Shown: positions 23,150 to 31,915, numbered from the stretch's first letter. The stretch: DNA of 38,311 nt from CAYIEH01 sp964362385 (GCA_964362385.1 CAYIEH010000002.1:1-38311), one strand, 5' to 3'. The notes: generated from the letters alone by a model not told the origin. Made by a program: numbers and translations.

Positions 23150-24061
23150 TTAATATAAAATTCCGAAAAATTTGAAATAAAAATCAATAATTTGGAATCC
23201 GAAGAAAAAAGTCAATGCCGCGCCGATTGCCAGAAACGGCCCGAAAGGAACCACGTCTTTCATTGTTTTTTCTTTTTTAGCCAATAAAAACAACGAACTG
23301 ACGGCGCCTGTTATAAAAGACAGAAATAAAATCATCAAAAAATCGGGCCAGCCGAAAACTAAACCCAAAGCTCCCGCTAATTTAAAATCGCCCCATCCCA
23401 TTGCCTTTCCGCGGCTTAAAATTATGATTAATCCGAAAAAAATCATTCCAAACGCCGCGGCGAAAATATGGTTCAGCCATACATTGCTGAAATATCCGAA
23501 AAGAAGATAATAATGGCCAATGAAGGAAGTTGCGAGTTGCGAGTTGCGTGTCGTAAGTGTGATTAGAATAATCCCGCAAATCGCCAATAAAATATTTATC
23601 GCGTCGGGAATGATATAATTGCGGAAATCAATAATAGACAGCAATATAAGCAATAAAAAGACCAACAACCAACAACCAACAACCAACAACTGCAAATAAT
23701 TAAAGCCGTAAGTTGTAAGTCGTAAGTTGCTCGCCTCGCTGAAGCCTTGGCGAAGCAAGTAAGTCAAAGAAAGGGGGACAAAAACAAAAATCAATCCGGT
23801 TAAAATTTCAATCAAAGGATATTGCAAAGACAAACGGCGTTTACAATGGAGGCATCTGCCTTTTTGAATCAAAAAACTCAAAATAGGAACCAACTCATAC
23901 CACGCCAATTGTCTGTGGCAATCGGGACATTTGGAACGGCCGTTTATTGTTTTTAAATTAAAAAACCCGTTGTTTGGCTGATAACGCAAAGAGATAACAT
24001 TTAAAAAACTGCCGATTCCCAGCCCGAAGAGAAAAAGAACGAAAAAATTAAAATAATTCAT
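23150..24061 (-). CDS. pilD: Prepilin peptidase
   Basis: An aspartic A24 peptidase that cleaves and N-methylates prepilins at the membrane. The N-terminal cytosolic loop has the zinc-binding pairs CPDC and CLHC. The two catalytic aspartates are in IIDFRNYIIPD and GWGDFKLAGALG. At least seven hydrophobic segments are seen. The 303 residues are longer than the usual 250-290 because three heptamer arrays enlarge loops: 23529-23563, 23657-23691 and 23708-23728. One of them actually encodes part of a hydrophobic segment (LQLLVVGCWLLVFLLL). It lies between the pilin and pseudopilin genes. Confidence 0.93.
   Translation of the reverse strand: MNYFNFFVLFLFGLGIGSFLNVISLRYQPNNGFFNLKTINGRSKCPDCHRQLAWYELVPILSFLIQKGRCLHCKRRLSLQYPLIEILTGLIFVFVPLSLTYLLRQGFSEASNLRLTTYGFNYLQLLVVGCWLLVFLLLILLSIIDFRNYIIPDAINILLAICGIILITLTTRNSQLATSFIGHYYLLFGYFSNVWLNHIFAAAFGMIFFGLIIILSRGKAMGWGDFKLAGALGLVFGWPDFLMILFLSFITGAVSSLFLLAKKEKTMKDVVPFGPFLAIGAALTFFFGFQIIDFYFKFFGILY
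23529..23563. repeat. Heptamer array inside pilD (1)
   Basis: Five 7-bp units: GTTGCGA, GTTGCGA, GTTGCGT, GTCGTAA, GTGTGAT. They encode about TLTTRNSQLATS between hydrophobic segments. Confidence 0.88.
23657..23691. repeat. Heptamer array inside pilD (2)
   Basis: One diverged unit (AAAGACC), then AACAACC three times and AACAACT. They encode about QLLVVGCWLLVFLL, so this array has become part of a membrane segment. Confidence 0.88.
23708..23728. repeat. Heptamer array inside pilD (3)
   Basis: Three units: GTAAGTT, GTAAGTC, GTAAGTT. They lie 16 bp from array 2 and encode about NLRLTTYG. Confidence 0.8.
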
Positions 24062-24171
24062 ATAGAATCCGCTAAGACACCAAATTAAACGTATTCGTTT
24101 ATTCTAAAAACCTTATTGCATTCGCAAGTTATTCGCGTATTAGCGGCCATTAGTGTTTTAGCGAATTCTCT

Positions 24172-24663
24172 TCAGAATTTCACGCAAAGATATTGGGTTC
24201 CTTTACTGCAATCAAGCTGAGGATTGGTACAGCTATAATCCTGATGGTCGCCGTGATAGGACTCGTTCAACGCGGAATGTCCCGCAGTGGAAAGTTTTGC
24301 CGCCAGAATATAACTTTGCTTGTCGCTGGCAGCGCAATAGATATATTCCTGACCTGATACTGGATCACTTGGCACATTGCTGATCCCTAAATTAGAACTT
24401 TCCAAAGCAGTCTTCAGACTGTTCCAATTGCTGCCGGCGTCAGGATAGGCTCTATTATTGGCATTATAAAGAATTTCCAAATAACTTTGGACTTTCTGCA
24501 AATCCGAAATCCTTCTTGAATCATAAGCGCCCGCCCTGAATCCTCTTAAGCCGACCAAAAATACCGAAGACAAAATCGCGATAATGGCGATAACAATCAA
24601 CATTTCAATTAAAGTAAAACCCCGTTTAGAAATCTTTTTAAATTTAATGTCTGTTTTTTTCAT
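24172..24663 (-). CDS. Type IV major pilin-like protein
   Basis: Prepilin with leader MKKTDIKFKKISKRG, cleavage before Phe, then FTLIEMLIVIAIIAILSSVFLVGL (Glu+5, classic pilin helix). The 163-residue length, the globular domain with YPDAGSNWNSLKTAL, and four cysteines near the C-terminus (two disulfide pairs possible: CAAS, YSC, LDC and YLC) fit a GspG-like or major pilin fold. It is the first gene after pilC and the only one in the operon with the fully standard pilin motif and short leader, so it is the likeliest fibre subunit. It is followed by a 110-bp gap rich in ATTCG/TTAGCG words before pilD. Confidence 0.88.
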   Translation of the reverse strand: MKKTDIKFKKISKRGFTLIEMLIVIAIIAILSSVFLVGLRGFRAGAYDSRRISDLQKVQSYLEILYNANNRAYPDAGSNWNSLKTALESSNLGISNVPSDPVSGQEYIYCAASDKQSYILAAKLSTAGHSALNESYHGDHQDYSCTNPQLDCSKGTQYLCVKF

Positions 24664-24687
24664 AATATCGGTGAGAATTTTGTTTTT

Positions 24688-24728
24688 GGTTTTACGCCGT
24701 TATATAAGATTTCTAACGGGGCAAAACC
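24688..24728. repeat. CCGTTA/TAACGG hairpin upstream of the pilin gene
   Basis: GGTTTTACGCCGTTA (24688-24702) pairs with TAACGGGGCAAAACC (24714-24728) at 13 of 15 positions. TTTCTAACGGG resembles the right arm of the palindrome at 15956-15968. It lies in the 162-bp gap between pilC and the pilin gene and may separate their expression levels. Confidence 0.75.
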
Positions 24729-24825
24729 TCTATTTCTCATACATAATAAATTTGTATTATTTTCGACCGTTTACGCTCCCTAAAATGAAGCGGTTATAAA
24801 TTCTGTTTTTAAATTGTGATATCAA

Positions 24826-26040
24826 TTAAACCTTAAATCCCTGAATTAAATTATATATCGGTATCAATATTGAAGCAAACAGCAAACCGATGAAAATGCC
24901 GATAAAAGCAATTACAATCGGCTGGATTAATTCACCCAAACGATTCATTAAATCCTCAACTTCTCTGGTGTAAAAACTTGAAACTTTAAATAAAAGCTCT
25001 TCTAATCTTCCGGTTGCTTCTCCAATAGCAACCATCTGGCCGACAAGAGACGGAAAGTAATCGGAACTTTTATTTAAAGCGCTGGAAAGCAATTCCCCTC
25101 CTCTGACGCTCTCGCTTACGTTATGAAGAATATCCCTGTATATGTAGCTTCCTATTGAATGGGCTGTTATTTCTATCGCTTGAGCTATGGGAATTCCGCC
25201 TTTTATTAAAACACTTAAGGAATCGGCAAATCTGGCGACATACATTCTTTTAAACATTCCTCCTAAAATAGGAACCCTGAATAAAATTTCATCTAAAACA
25301 ATTTTGCCCTCATCGGTTTTAAAATAATCTATGATTAAGAAAATAGCCGGGATGATTATCAAAATAATTGCCCACCACCAATTGACAAAAAAAGTTCCGA
25401 CGCCAAAAATCGTTCTTGTATACCACGGCAAATAAACATTTGATTCTTCAAAAACAGGCTTGATGTTCGGCAAAACAATTGTCACCAAAAGAATCACGAC
25501 TGCCACAAAACCAAGAATCAAAAAAGCCGGGTAAATTAAAGCATTGATTGTTTTTGAACGCCACATTCTTTGTTTTTCCAAATAGTCGGCCAGATAATTC
25601 ACCGCTTCTTCCAATCGTCCGGTAATTTCGGCTGACCTGATCATGCTTATGTAAAATTCAGAAAACACTTTATTCTGGCGTTCCAGCGCTTTTGACAGCG
25701 ACAGCCCGCTGTCAATATCAGAAGCTATTTCAAAAATAACTTCCTGTAAAATTTTGTTTTTAGTCTGCTTGTGAAGATTTTTTAAGGAATCGTTCAGGGG
25801 GACTTTTGATTCAAGAAGCGTGGCAAATTGACGCGTAAAAATCATCAGATCCGTCAAGTTCACTTTTTTAAAAATATTCAAAATATTCCCGTACCAATGG
25901 ACAACTTCGGCGCTTTCCAAGCTTAAAATGAATAAATTATGAGAAGTTAAAATATTAACCGCGCCTTCTTTTGAAGCGGCGGTGATGAAACCAACTTGCA
26001 GTTCCCCGTCTTTGGTTCTTGCTTGATATTTAAACTTCAT
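24826..26040 (-). CDS. pilC: Type IV pilus platform protein PilC
   Basis: The inner-membrane platform that couples the PilB/PilT motors to pilin. It is a GspF-family protein of 404 residues with two homologous halves. The first is around FTRQFATLLESKVPLNDSLK and LEEAVNYLADYLEKQRMWRSKTINALIYPAFLILGFVAVV; the second is around RFADSLSVLIKGGIPIAQAIEIT and VGQMVAIGEATGRLEELLFKVSSFYTREVE. Three hydrophobic segments are seen. The N-terminus (MKFKYQARTKDGELQVGFITA) is the usual beta-hairpin domain. It starts 20 nt after the pilT stop. Confidence 0.95.
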   Translation of the reverse strand: MKFKYQARTKDGELQVGFITAASKEGAVNILTSHNLFILSLESAEVVHWYGNILNIFKKVNLTDLMIFTRQFATLLESKVPLNDSLKNLHKQTKNKILQEVIFEIASDIDSGLSLSKALERQNKVFSEFYISMIRSAEITGRLEEAVNYLADYLEKQRMWRSKTINALIYPAFLILGFVAVVILLVTIVLPNIKPVFEESNVYLPWYTRTIFGVGTFFVNWWWAIILIIIPAIFLIIDYFKTDEGKIVLDEILFRVPILGGMFKRMYVARFADSLSVLIKGGIPIAQAIEITAHSIGSYIYRDILHNVSESVRGGELLSSALNKSSDYFPSLVGQMVAIGEATGRLEELLFKVSSFYTREVEDLMNRLGELIQPIVIAFIGIFIGLLFASILIPIYNLIQGFKV

Positions 26041-26060
26041 AAAGTATTCGCGATTGCTCT

Positions 26061-27134
26061 TTAACTTCTTTCCAATAAAATCCTCAATTCGCTCGGATTT
26101 AATGAATAAAGCTCCGCTTTTTCTAAAGAAATTTCTTTGGTTTTCACCAGAGTTACCAACGAGTGATTCAAATTTATCATTCCTTCCTGCATGGAAGTTT
26201 CAATAACCAGATCAATTTGATAAGTTTTTCTCTCCCGAATGAGATTGCGAATCGCGGGATTGGTAATCATTATTTCGCATGCCGGAATTCTTCCTCCCTC
26301 AACCCGCGGTATCAGACGTTCGGAAATTATTCCCACAAGTGTTGCCGCAAGCTGAGAAGCAATCTGACTTTGCTGCTGAGGCGGAAAACTGTCAATAATT
26401 CTGTCTATGGTTTGAGATGCGGAATTCGTATGCAAGGTGGAAAAAACCAAATGTCCGGTTTCTGCGGCTGTCATCGCGGTGGAAATAGATTCTTGATCCC
26501 TCATTTCACCTATCATAATCACATCGGGGTCCTGCCTTAATAAAGATTTTAAAGCCGAGTGGAAATCCAATGAATCAATTTTTACTTCTCTCTGGGAAAT
26601 AATTGATTTGTCCTGAGTAAAAACATATTCAATCGGATCTTCAATAGTGATGACGTGATCTGTCCTTGCGTGGTTAATTTCGTCAATTAAAGCGGCGAGC
26701 GTTGAAGACTTGCCGTGTCCCGCCGGACCTACCGCCAAAATAAAACCCTGGGAAAGTTTAGTAAAATCATGGAGAATAGGCGGCAAATTCAGTTCCTCAA
26801 TGGTTTTGACCTGAGCCGGAATCAGACGCAACGCCGCAGCCATATAACCCTTCTGATAAAAAACATTGACGCGAAACCGGGCTTTGTCTTCAAAGGTATA
26901 AGAAAAATCAATTTCCTTTTCCTTTAAAAAAATCTCCTTCTGCTCCGGTGAAAGAAGCGATAAAACCAATCCCTCAATCGCCTGAGGAGTTAAAATAGAT
27001 TCTTTTTGAAGTGGAATTAAAATTCCGTCAATGCGGAGCGTTGGATATCTGCCTACCGCAAGATGAAGATCAGAAGCGCTCTGGCGCGCCGCTGTCAGCA
27101 ATAAATCATTAAGTTGTTGTTTATGGTCTGCCAT
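26061..27134 (-). CDS. pilT: Twitching motility (retraction) ATPase PilT
   Basis: A hexameric ATPase that depolymerises pili. From the ATG at 27134 (MADHKQQLNDLLL) it has 357 residues. Landmarks: SASDLHLAVGRYPTLRIDG, Walker A GPAGHGKS (136-143; T and S of the usual GPTGSGKS are replaced, but the GxxxxGKS pattern is kept), PIEYVF, Walker B DPDVIMIGEMRD, the His box GHLVFSTLHTNSA, and the PilT-specific AIRNLIRERKTYQI. The open frame upstream (12 codons) is formed by a palindrome at 27141-27209, so I exclude it. It is 248 bp from pilB, with three palindromes between. Confidence 0.95.
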   Translation of the reverse strand: MADHKQQLNDLLLTAARQSASDLHLAVGRYPTLRIDGILIPLQKESILTPQAIEGLVLSLLSPEQKEIFLKEKEIDFSYTFEDKARFRVNVFYQKGYMAAALRLIPAQVKTIEELNLPPILHDFTKLSQGFILAVGPAGHGKSSTLAALIDEINHARTDHVITIEDPIEYVFTQDKSIISQREVKIDSLDFHSALKSLLRQDPDVIMIGEMRDQESISTAMTAAETGHLVFSTLHTNSASQTIDRIIDSFPPQQQSQIASQLAATLVGIISERLIPRVEGGRIPACEIMITNPAIRNLIRERKTYQIDLVIETSMQEGMINLNHSLVTLVKTKEISLEKAELYSLNPSELRILLERS

Positions 27135-27140
27135 AATTTT

Positions 27141-27209
27141 ATAACCCAGCCGTCCATGCTTTAATGACAAAGTTATTTTTGTTTCTATTCGCTTAGACGG
27201 CTGGGTTAT
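27141..27209. repeat. Palindrome 1 between pilB and pilT
   Basis: Perfect 14-bp arms ATAACCCAGCCGTC (27141-27154) and GACGGCTGGGTTAT (27196-27209) with a 41-nt loop. It ends 7 nt upstream of the pilT start and lies in the mRNA leader. Confidence 0.9.
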
Positions 27210-27225
27210 TTAAAATTATGAGCAC

Positions 27226-27322
27226 CCCGCCCTCTATGCGCATTTTTAAAAAGTCCCGTATTGATTCTTATAAAAAATTATAAACCTATATCCTTTCTAA
27301 TTCAATATGTTTAGAGGGCGGG
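27226..27322. repeat. Palindrome 2 between pilB and pilT
   Basis: Perfect 11-bp arms CCCGCCCTCTA (27226-27236) and TAGAGGGCGGG (27312-27322) with a 75-nt AT-rich loop. Confidence 0.85.
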
Positions 27323-27336
27323 TAATAGGTTTGACA

Positions 27337-27373
27337 CCTAAATTTCCTGCGCCTATCGGCTTGGAAATTTAGG
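27337..27373. repeat. Palindrome 3 between pilB and pilT
   Basis: Perfect 11-bp arms CCTAAATTTCC (27337-27347) and GGAAATTTAGG (27363-27373) with a 15-nt loop, 10 nt after the pilB stop. Confidence 0.88.
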
Positions 27374-27382
27374 TTAAGCCCT

Positions 27383-29137
27383 TTACATTTCCGTTGTTTC
27401 CCTTAACACCTCTTCAATTGAAACCAAGCCTTCCAGCGCTTTTAAAACGCCGTCTTCTCTTAATGTAATCATTTCTTGTCGCCCCGCTTCTTCTAAAATT
27501 TTACTCTCTGACGGACCGCCGCTTATTATTTTTTCAAGCTCCGGCGTCATTTTTAAAATTTCAAACAGCGCTATTCTCCCTGTTATTCCTTTATTTTTAC
27601 AAACATCGCAGCCCGGCGCATGAAAAATCTTATACGGCTCTTTAAAATTAATCTTTGATTTAATTTCCTGAGGAAGTTTTTCCAATTCCTTCCTGATAAC
27701 TTGCTGAATTTCCGAAGGCGCGCTGTCTGCCGCCTTGCAATTGTCGCAAAGCCGAGGCAAAAGCCGCTGAGCCACCATTAAATTCAAAGAAGCAGGCAGT
27801 AAAAATGACTGGACTTTCATATCAATTAATCTCGGAATAACGCCGATGGAATTATTGGTATGCAAAGTGGAAAGAACAATATGTCCGGTGAGCGCCGCAT
27901 GGACCGCCAATTCCGCGGTCTCTGCGTCTCTGATTTCGCCGACCATAATCACATCCGGATCCTGACGAAGAATTTGTCTCAGCCCCGAAGCGAAATCATA
28001 ACCGATTTCCGGATGCACTTGGGACTGATTTAAACCATCCATAAAATATTCAACCGGATCTTCCAAGCTGACAATATTCACATCCTCCTTGTTCAATAAC
28101 TGCATTAACGCGTAAAGAGTCGTGGTTTTCCCCGAACCGGTGGGACCGGTAAGCAAAATCATTCCGTACGGCTTTTTTATTCCCTCTTTGATGATTTCCA
28201 AATTTCTGCCGACCAATCCCAATTCTTGAAGCCCTTTCAAACCGACAGTCGGATCAAGAACGCGGATAACCACTTTTTCCCCAACTGGCGTCGGGAAAGT
28301 AGCCACGCGGTAATCAATGTCACGGCCGAAAAGAACGGTTCTGAATCTGCCGTCCTGAGGAATCCGCGTTTCATCAATTTTTAAACTGGCTAAAATTTTA
28401 ATTCTGGAAATAATCAGGGAATGAAGCTCGCTGGGCAAAGACGCGACTTCCTGAAGTTCGCCGTCAATCCTAAGTCTTATCCTGCTGCGATTTCTTTGCG
28501 GCTCAATATGAATATCGGAAGCTTTTTGCCAAACCGCTTCTTTTAATGTTGAAGAAACAATTTTAATGACCGGCACGTCTTCGGTGCCTTTCGATTTTTC
28601 TTCCAACTGAACATTTTTTTGAGCACTTCCGCTACCCGGCTGGATATTTAAAGACTTTACAGCCTCGTCAATCAAACTCCTGTATGGGGAATATCTTCTT
28701 AATATCTCTTCCCAGACAGAAGGCGTTATAATAAACACTCCGAGATTGAGGCGGCGCTGTTTGGCGAAAAATTTCAGCGCTTCTTGCGCGTGATAATCGT
28801 CGGGATTAATCATTCCCGCTACCATAAGATTGTCCTTTATTTCTATAGGGATGCTTTTGTAATTCCTTACAGTTTCTTCCGGAAAAATTTTCAGCAGTTC
28901 ATCGCCGATTTCCTTCGGGTCAATTTTTTTATAGGGAATATTAAGAAGCCGGCTTTTAAAAGCGGCTAATTTATCTTCATCAACCAAACGCCTTTCGCTT
29001 ATCAGTTCTTCCACCGGTCTGCGGCTAAAGGCCGCTTCCTGTAAGATTTTTTCACCGATATCGGCGCCTAAAAGTCCTTCTTTTGATAATCCGTCAATTA
29101 AAGTTTTATTTTCCACGCTTCGCTTATAAGATGCCAA
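27383..29137 (-). CDS. pilB: Type IV pilus assembly ATPase PilB
   Basis: A hexameric motor that extends the pilus. The 584 residues hold an N-terminal T2SSE_N domain (about 1-150), a linker, and the GspE ATPase core. SDIHIEPQ lies at 208, Walker A GPTGSGKT at 331-338, the Asp box LEDPVEYF at 358, Walker B DPDVIMVGEIRD at about 393-404 and the His box LSTLHTNN at 422. A four-cysteine zinc site follows (CDNC and CDVC), typical of PilB/GspE and absent in PilT. Intact and of family length. It lies between the 97-aa membrane protein (upstream) and pilT. Confidence 0.97.
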   Translation of the reverse strand: MASYKRSVENKTLIDGLSKEGLLGADIGEKILQEAAFSRRPVEELISERRLVDEDKLAAFKSRLLNIPYKKIDPKEIGDELLKIFPEETVRNYKSIPIEIKDNLMVAGMINPDDYHAQEALKFFAKQRRLNLGVFIITPSVWEEILRRYSPYRSLIDEAVKSLNIQPGSGSAQKNVQLEEKSKGTEDVPVIKIVSSTLKEAVWQKASDIHIEPQRNRSRIRLRIDGELQEVASLPSELHSLIISRIKILASLKIDETRIPQDGRFRTVLFGRDIDYRVATFPTPVGEKVVIRVLDPTVGLKGLQELGLVGRNLEIIKEGIKKPYGMILLTGPTGSGKTTTLYALMQLLNKEDVNIVSLEDPVEYFMDGLNQSQVHPEIGYDFASGLRQILRQDPDVIMVGEIRDAETAELAVHAALTGHIVLSTLHTNNSIGVIPRLIDMKVQSFLLPASLNLMVAQRLLPRLCDNCKAADSAPSEIQQVIRKELEKLPQEIKSKINFKEPYKIFHAPGCDVCKNKGITGRIALFEILKMTPELEKIISGGPSESKILEEAGRQEMITLREDGVLKALEGLVSIEEVLRETTEM

Positions 29138-29211
29138 TATGCCGGCTCATTCAAATTGTGCGAATGAATACAAATAAAATTTCTTTATTAGCATACTGAC
29201 ACCCCGCTTAT

Positions 29212-29505
29212 TTAGAGAGAAAAAGGATTGGATTTCCCAATCATATCGCCAGCAGGAAGCTTAAATTCAACTAACGACTTAAGGCTTCTAAATGCCTGGT
29301 TATTTAAAAGTTCTTCGGGATTGAAATTAATCTTGTTAAATTCCGTAAGCGACTCCAGTTGAGGAGAAATAAAAACTTCGACCTGAGACGGATTTACGAA
29401 AAACAAATATATGGCGGCAAGACCGATTAAAATAACGACCATAAAAGCTCCCAAAATAAACCCCCAATTTATTTTCCTTTTTTCTTCTTCAATAACTATT
29501 GCCAT
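29212..29505 (-). CDS. 97-aa single-TM protein of the pilus operon
   Basis: Not recognised as a named family. There is a short charged cytosolic N-terminus (IEEEKRKINW), one membrane helix (about residues 14-35, FILGAFMVVILIGLAAIYLFF) and about 60 extracytoplasmic residues with no cysteines. It sits exactly where PilP or similar accessory genes lie in other operons, between pilO and pilB, but it lacks the lipoprotein signal and beta domain of PilP. It may add to the PilM-N-O alignment complex (inference). Confidence 0.7.
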   Translation of the reverse strand: MAIVIEEEKRKINWGFILGAFMVVILIGLAAIYLFFVNPSQVEVFISPQLESLTEFNKINFNPEELLNNQAFRSLKSLVEFKLPAGDMIGKSNPFSL

Positions 29506-29517
29506 TTTATTGACTTA

Positions 29518-29547
29518 TCCGCCATAGGCGGACCCGCCTTTGGCGGG
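29518..29547. repeat. Two adjacent short palindromes
   Basis: TCCGCCATAGGCGGA (29518-29532) and CCCGCCTTTGGCGGG (29533-29547) sit back to back between pilO and the 97-aa gene. A TTGCTTGGTTGCTC heptamer pair lies nearby at about 29585. Confidence 0.75.
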
Positions 29548-29607
29548 CAACCAATTACCAAAAAACTTTCTTATTCACTTTCGGTTGCTTGGTTGCTCAT
29601 TAAATTT

Positions 29608-30168
29608 TTATTGCGCTTGATAATAAACATCGACCTCTAAATTGTAATTAAACAAATCCGAGACATTGGTCATTTTTTCAACTCTCAGGCTGTTTATGCT
29701 TAAAATTCTGATATTGGTCTCAAGATTGTCAAGATACGCTTTGAACGATTCATACCCGCCAGTCAGTTTAATGTTTGACCTTAATGTCCCTTTGCTTTTG
29801 ATTAATTGCGACGCCGAAGGAGTGATTGCCAATTCTTTAGTGTCAATGGACTGGAAATCCAGCTTATTTAGAAGCGCCAGACTGCTTAATTGAAAAACTT
29901 CCTCGGAAACATTGGGGTTTAAGGGAAGGGCCAATGAAATATTTTTGGAAACATCGCCGTAATTTTGATAGGTGGAAAAAATTTTCTGGAACTTTCCGAA
30001 AATTTCCTTTTGTTCTTTTATAACCGACTCCTTCTTAGCCAGTTCTCCCTGCTTCATTTTTATTCCATCATAGGTCGGCTTGATAAAATTTGAATAAATA
30101 ATTATGGCGCCGACGATAAAAGCAAGGGCTATTATGATGGCAGAAAATCTTTTTAACGAGTGCTTCAT
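29608..30168 (-). CDS. pilO: Type IV pilus alignment protein PilO
   Basis: A bitopic inner-membrane protein that pairs with PilN. N-terminal TM (about residues 8-28, FSAIIIALAFIVGAIIIYSNF), then a coiled coil (IKMKQGELAKKESVIKEQKE), then a PilO-type ferredoxin-like domain: FQSIDTKELAITPS, LKTGGYESFKAYLDNLETNIRILSINSLRVE (starting at IKLTGGYESF), and a C-terminal YNLEVDVYY strand. The 186 residues are typical. It lies 17 nt after pilN. Confidence 0.9.
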   Translation of the reverse strand: MKHSLKRFSAIIIALAFIVGAIIIYSNFIKPTYDGIKMKQGELAKKESVIKEQKEIFGKFQKIFSTYQNYGDVSKNISLALPLNPNVSEEVFQLSSLALLNKLDFQSIDTKELAITPSASQLIKSKGTLRSNIKLTGGYESFKAYLDNLETNIRILSINSLRVEKMTNVSDLFNYNLEVDVYYQAQ

Positions 30169-30185
30169 AAAATTAATAATTTTGA

Positions 30186-30737
30186 CTATTGTTTAAAAAC
30201 CAAACGCATTGAAAAACTTACAACTTTGTTTTTACTCTGCTCGGTTATTCTGGAATTATCCAGAATGACCTTGCTTATGTCCGGAGATTGCTTAAACACT
30301 TCCAACTGCTGGGCTAAATTCTCAAAAGACAGCGCCTGGCCTAAAATATTCAGCTCCGGAGTGTTCCCTTTAAAATTCAGATTCAAGCTGTTGAAAGAAA
30401 CGTTCTTTAAAGTATTTTTTTCAAGGAAATCAAAAAATCTTAGCGCCCGATGCCGGGATTTCAACAAATCGCTGATGTTGTTTAATTGCGAATAAAGATT
30501 GAAGATGTTTTTCTGCTGTTCTTCGCTTAAAGAATTGGCTAACCGCTTAAGAGCGCTGTCGGCGACGCCTATTTTTTTATCCAGATAGGGCTGATAGCCG
30601 AATTTCATTCCCGCAAAAATAACGGCCGTGGTTCCAAAAATAACAAACGCCACAAAAATCAGCCTCCACGGCCAGCCGATCCTCAATTTTTCTTTTTTAT
30701 TTATTTCCTCTTCTATAATAGATTGAGTGTAAGGCAT
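30186..30737 (-). CDS. pilN: Type IV pilus alignment protein PilN
   Basis: The N-terminal cytosolic tail would bind the PilM groove, although the usual INLLP motif is not seen; it reads PYTQSIIEEEINKKEKLRIGWPW. A single TM (about 25-47) is followed by a coiled coil around SALKRLANSLSEEQQKNIFNLYSQL and a ferredoxin-like PilN domain (FFDFLEKNTLKNVSFNSLNLNF, and the last strand VVSFSMRLVFKQ). It follows pilM by 63 nt and precedes pilO. The call rests on order and layout more than on conserved residues. Confidence 0.82.
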   Translation of the reverse strand: MPYTQSIIEEEINKKEKLRIGWPWRLIFVAFVIFGTTAVIFAGMKFGYQPYLDKKIGVADSALKRLANSLSEEQQKNIFNLYSQLNNISDLLKSRHRALRFFDFLEKNTLKNVSFNSLNLNFKGNTPELNILGQALSFENLAQQLEVFKQSPDISKVILDNSRITEQSKNKVVSFSMRLVFKQ

Positions 30738-30800
30738 TTTATTAAATTATAACCCATTGCCCGCAATCTACAACTTTTTTAGTCGTTGCTTTTTAATTTT

Positions 30801-31862
30801 TTATACGAACTCTCTTATTCCCAATCCGATTGCCACGGCAAAAGCCGGTCCCAATTCCCTTATTAGCGGTTCAATGGACGGCGGATAGCTGACTTTTGAA
30901 AACGGATTACAGATTATAACGGGAACGTTGAACTGAGATTCAATATATTTATCAATTCCCAATAATTTAGCTCCGCCTCCCGCTAAAATTATTCTCCCGA
31001 TTTTATTGGAAAAACTTTGTTCGTATTTATTTCTGGCTCTTCTTGCTTCGTTAAGTATAGCATCAAGCAAAGGAATCATCAATGTGGATATTTCCGAACC
31101 GCCTCCTTCCAGAAGCCCCTTTTCTTTCTTTAGTTGTTCAGCCCGCCTTATATTTATGCCCAAACCGCTCGCCAAAACCTGAGTAAGGTTGGCGCCTGAA
31201 AAATCGGCTTGGTAATTATATTTCAAGGCTCCCTGGTCAACCACGATGATATTGGTGGAGCGGGCTCCGATATCAATCACTAAAGTCGGAGTTTTATCAT
31301 CGCTTGCTATGGCCCTGGTCAAGCTTAAACCTTCAACCTCCAAAGCCTTAAGCTTCAGGCCAGCTGTTCTGAAAATATTCTTATATTTATTGATAATTTC
31401 GTTCGGAACTGAAATCAGCAAAATTTGGTCTTTTACAAAACCCTGGTCGTCCTGTCTTTCTCCGACCTTAAGCCAATCAATTGATACTTCCGAAATCGGC
31501 ATCGGAATATACTGGCTTATCTGGTACTGCATTGTTTTCGCTATTTCAGCTCCAGACATTTTAGGCATTTCCAATAAAGTGATGAAAGCCGAAAAAGAAG
31601 GAATGGAAACAATGACTTCCGTAGTGCTGAATTTTGAATGAGTTAAAAGATTTTTTAAAAGTTCGGAGGTGTCCCTTTCCGACATTTTTAGCGAACTGGT
31701 CTGAATGGCGTTATTAATTCTTTCTAAATGGCCGTAGCTTTCCAAAATTCCGTAATTTTTAAGTTCCGGCTTGGTCTTGCCCTTGGCAATCTCAACAATT
31801 TTGATTGAGCTGGTCCCGATATCAACTCCCAGATAAGATTGGCGTTTTAAAAAATTTAACAT
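30801..31862 (-). CDS. pilM: Type IV pilus actin-like protein PilM
   Basis: An actin-fold ATPase (FtsA-like) that anchors PilN on the cytosolic face. Phosphate-1 loop YLGVDIGTSSIKIVEI at the start, then MQYQISQYIPMPISEVSIDW (typical of PilM), LVIDIGARSTNIIVVD (phosphate-2) and IILAGGGAKLLGIDKYI (adenosine motif). The C-terminus GPAFAVAIGLGIREF also fits. The 353 residues equal family length. It is the first gene of the pilus operon; divergent comF begins 56 bp away, with TATAAT boxes between them. Confidence 0.95.
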   Translation of the reverse strand: MLNFLKRQSYLGVDIGTSSIKIVEIAKGKTKPELKNYGILESYGHLERINNAIQTSSLKMSERDTSELLKNLLTHSKFSTTEVIVSIPSFSAFITLLEMPKMSGAEIAKTMQYQISQYIPMPISEVSIDWLKVGERQDDQGFVKDQILLISVPNEIINKYKNIFRTAGLKLKALEVEGLSLTRAIASDDKTPTLVIDIGARSTNIIVVDQGALKYNYQADFSGANLTQVLASGLGINIRRAEQLKKEKGLLEGGGSEISTLMIPLLDAILNEARRARNKYEQSFSNKIGRIILAGGGAKLLGIDKYIESQFNVPVIICNPFSKVSYPPSIEPLIRELGPAFAVAIGLGIREFV

Positions 31863-31884
31863 ACAAGGAAAATTCCGTGGGGCG

Positions 31885-31915
31885 TATAATGATTATGCTG
31901 TATAATTAAATTATA
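31885..31915. promoter_or_regulatory. Divergent pilM-comF promoter region with TATAAT boxes
   Basis: TATAAT occurs at 31885-31890 and 31901-31906 on the plus strand, and at 31915-31910 on the minus strand, inside a partly palindromic AT stretch. The second plus-strand box ends 11 nt before the comF ATG, too near for a normal leader, so a leaderless comF transcript is possible. No clear -35 boxes. Confidence 0.4.

Noticed and set aside
27135..27170. Upstream start for pilT
   Set aside because: The extra 12 codons are one arm of a palindrome and do not resemble PilT; the ATG at 27134 matches family N-termini.
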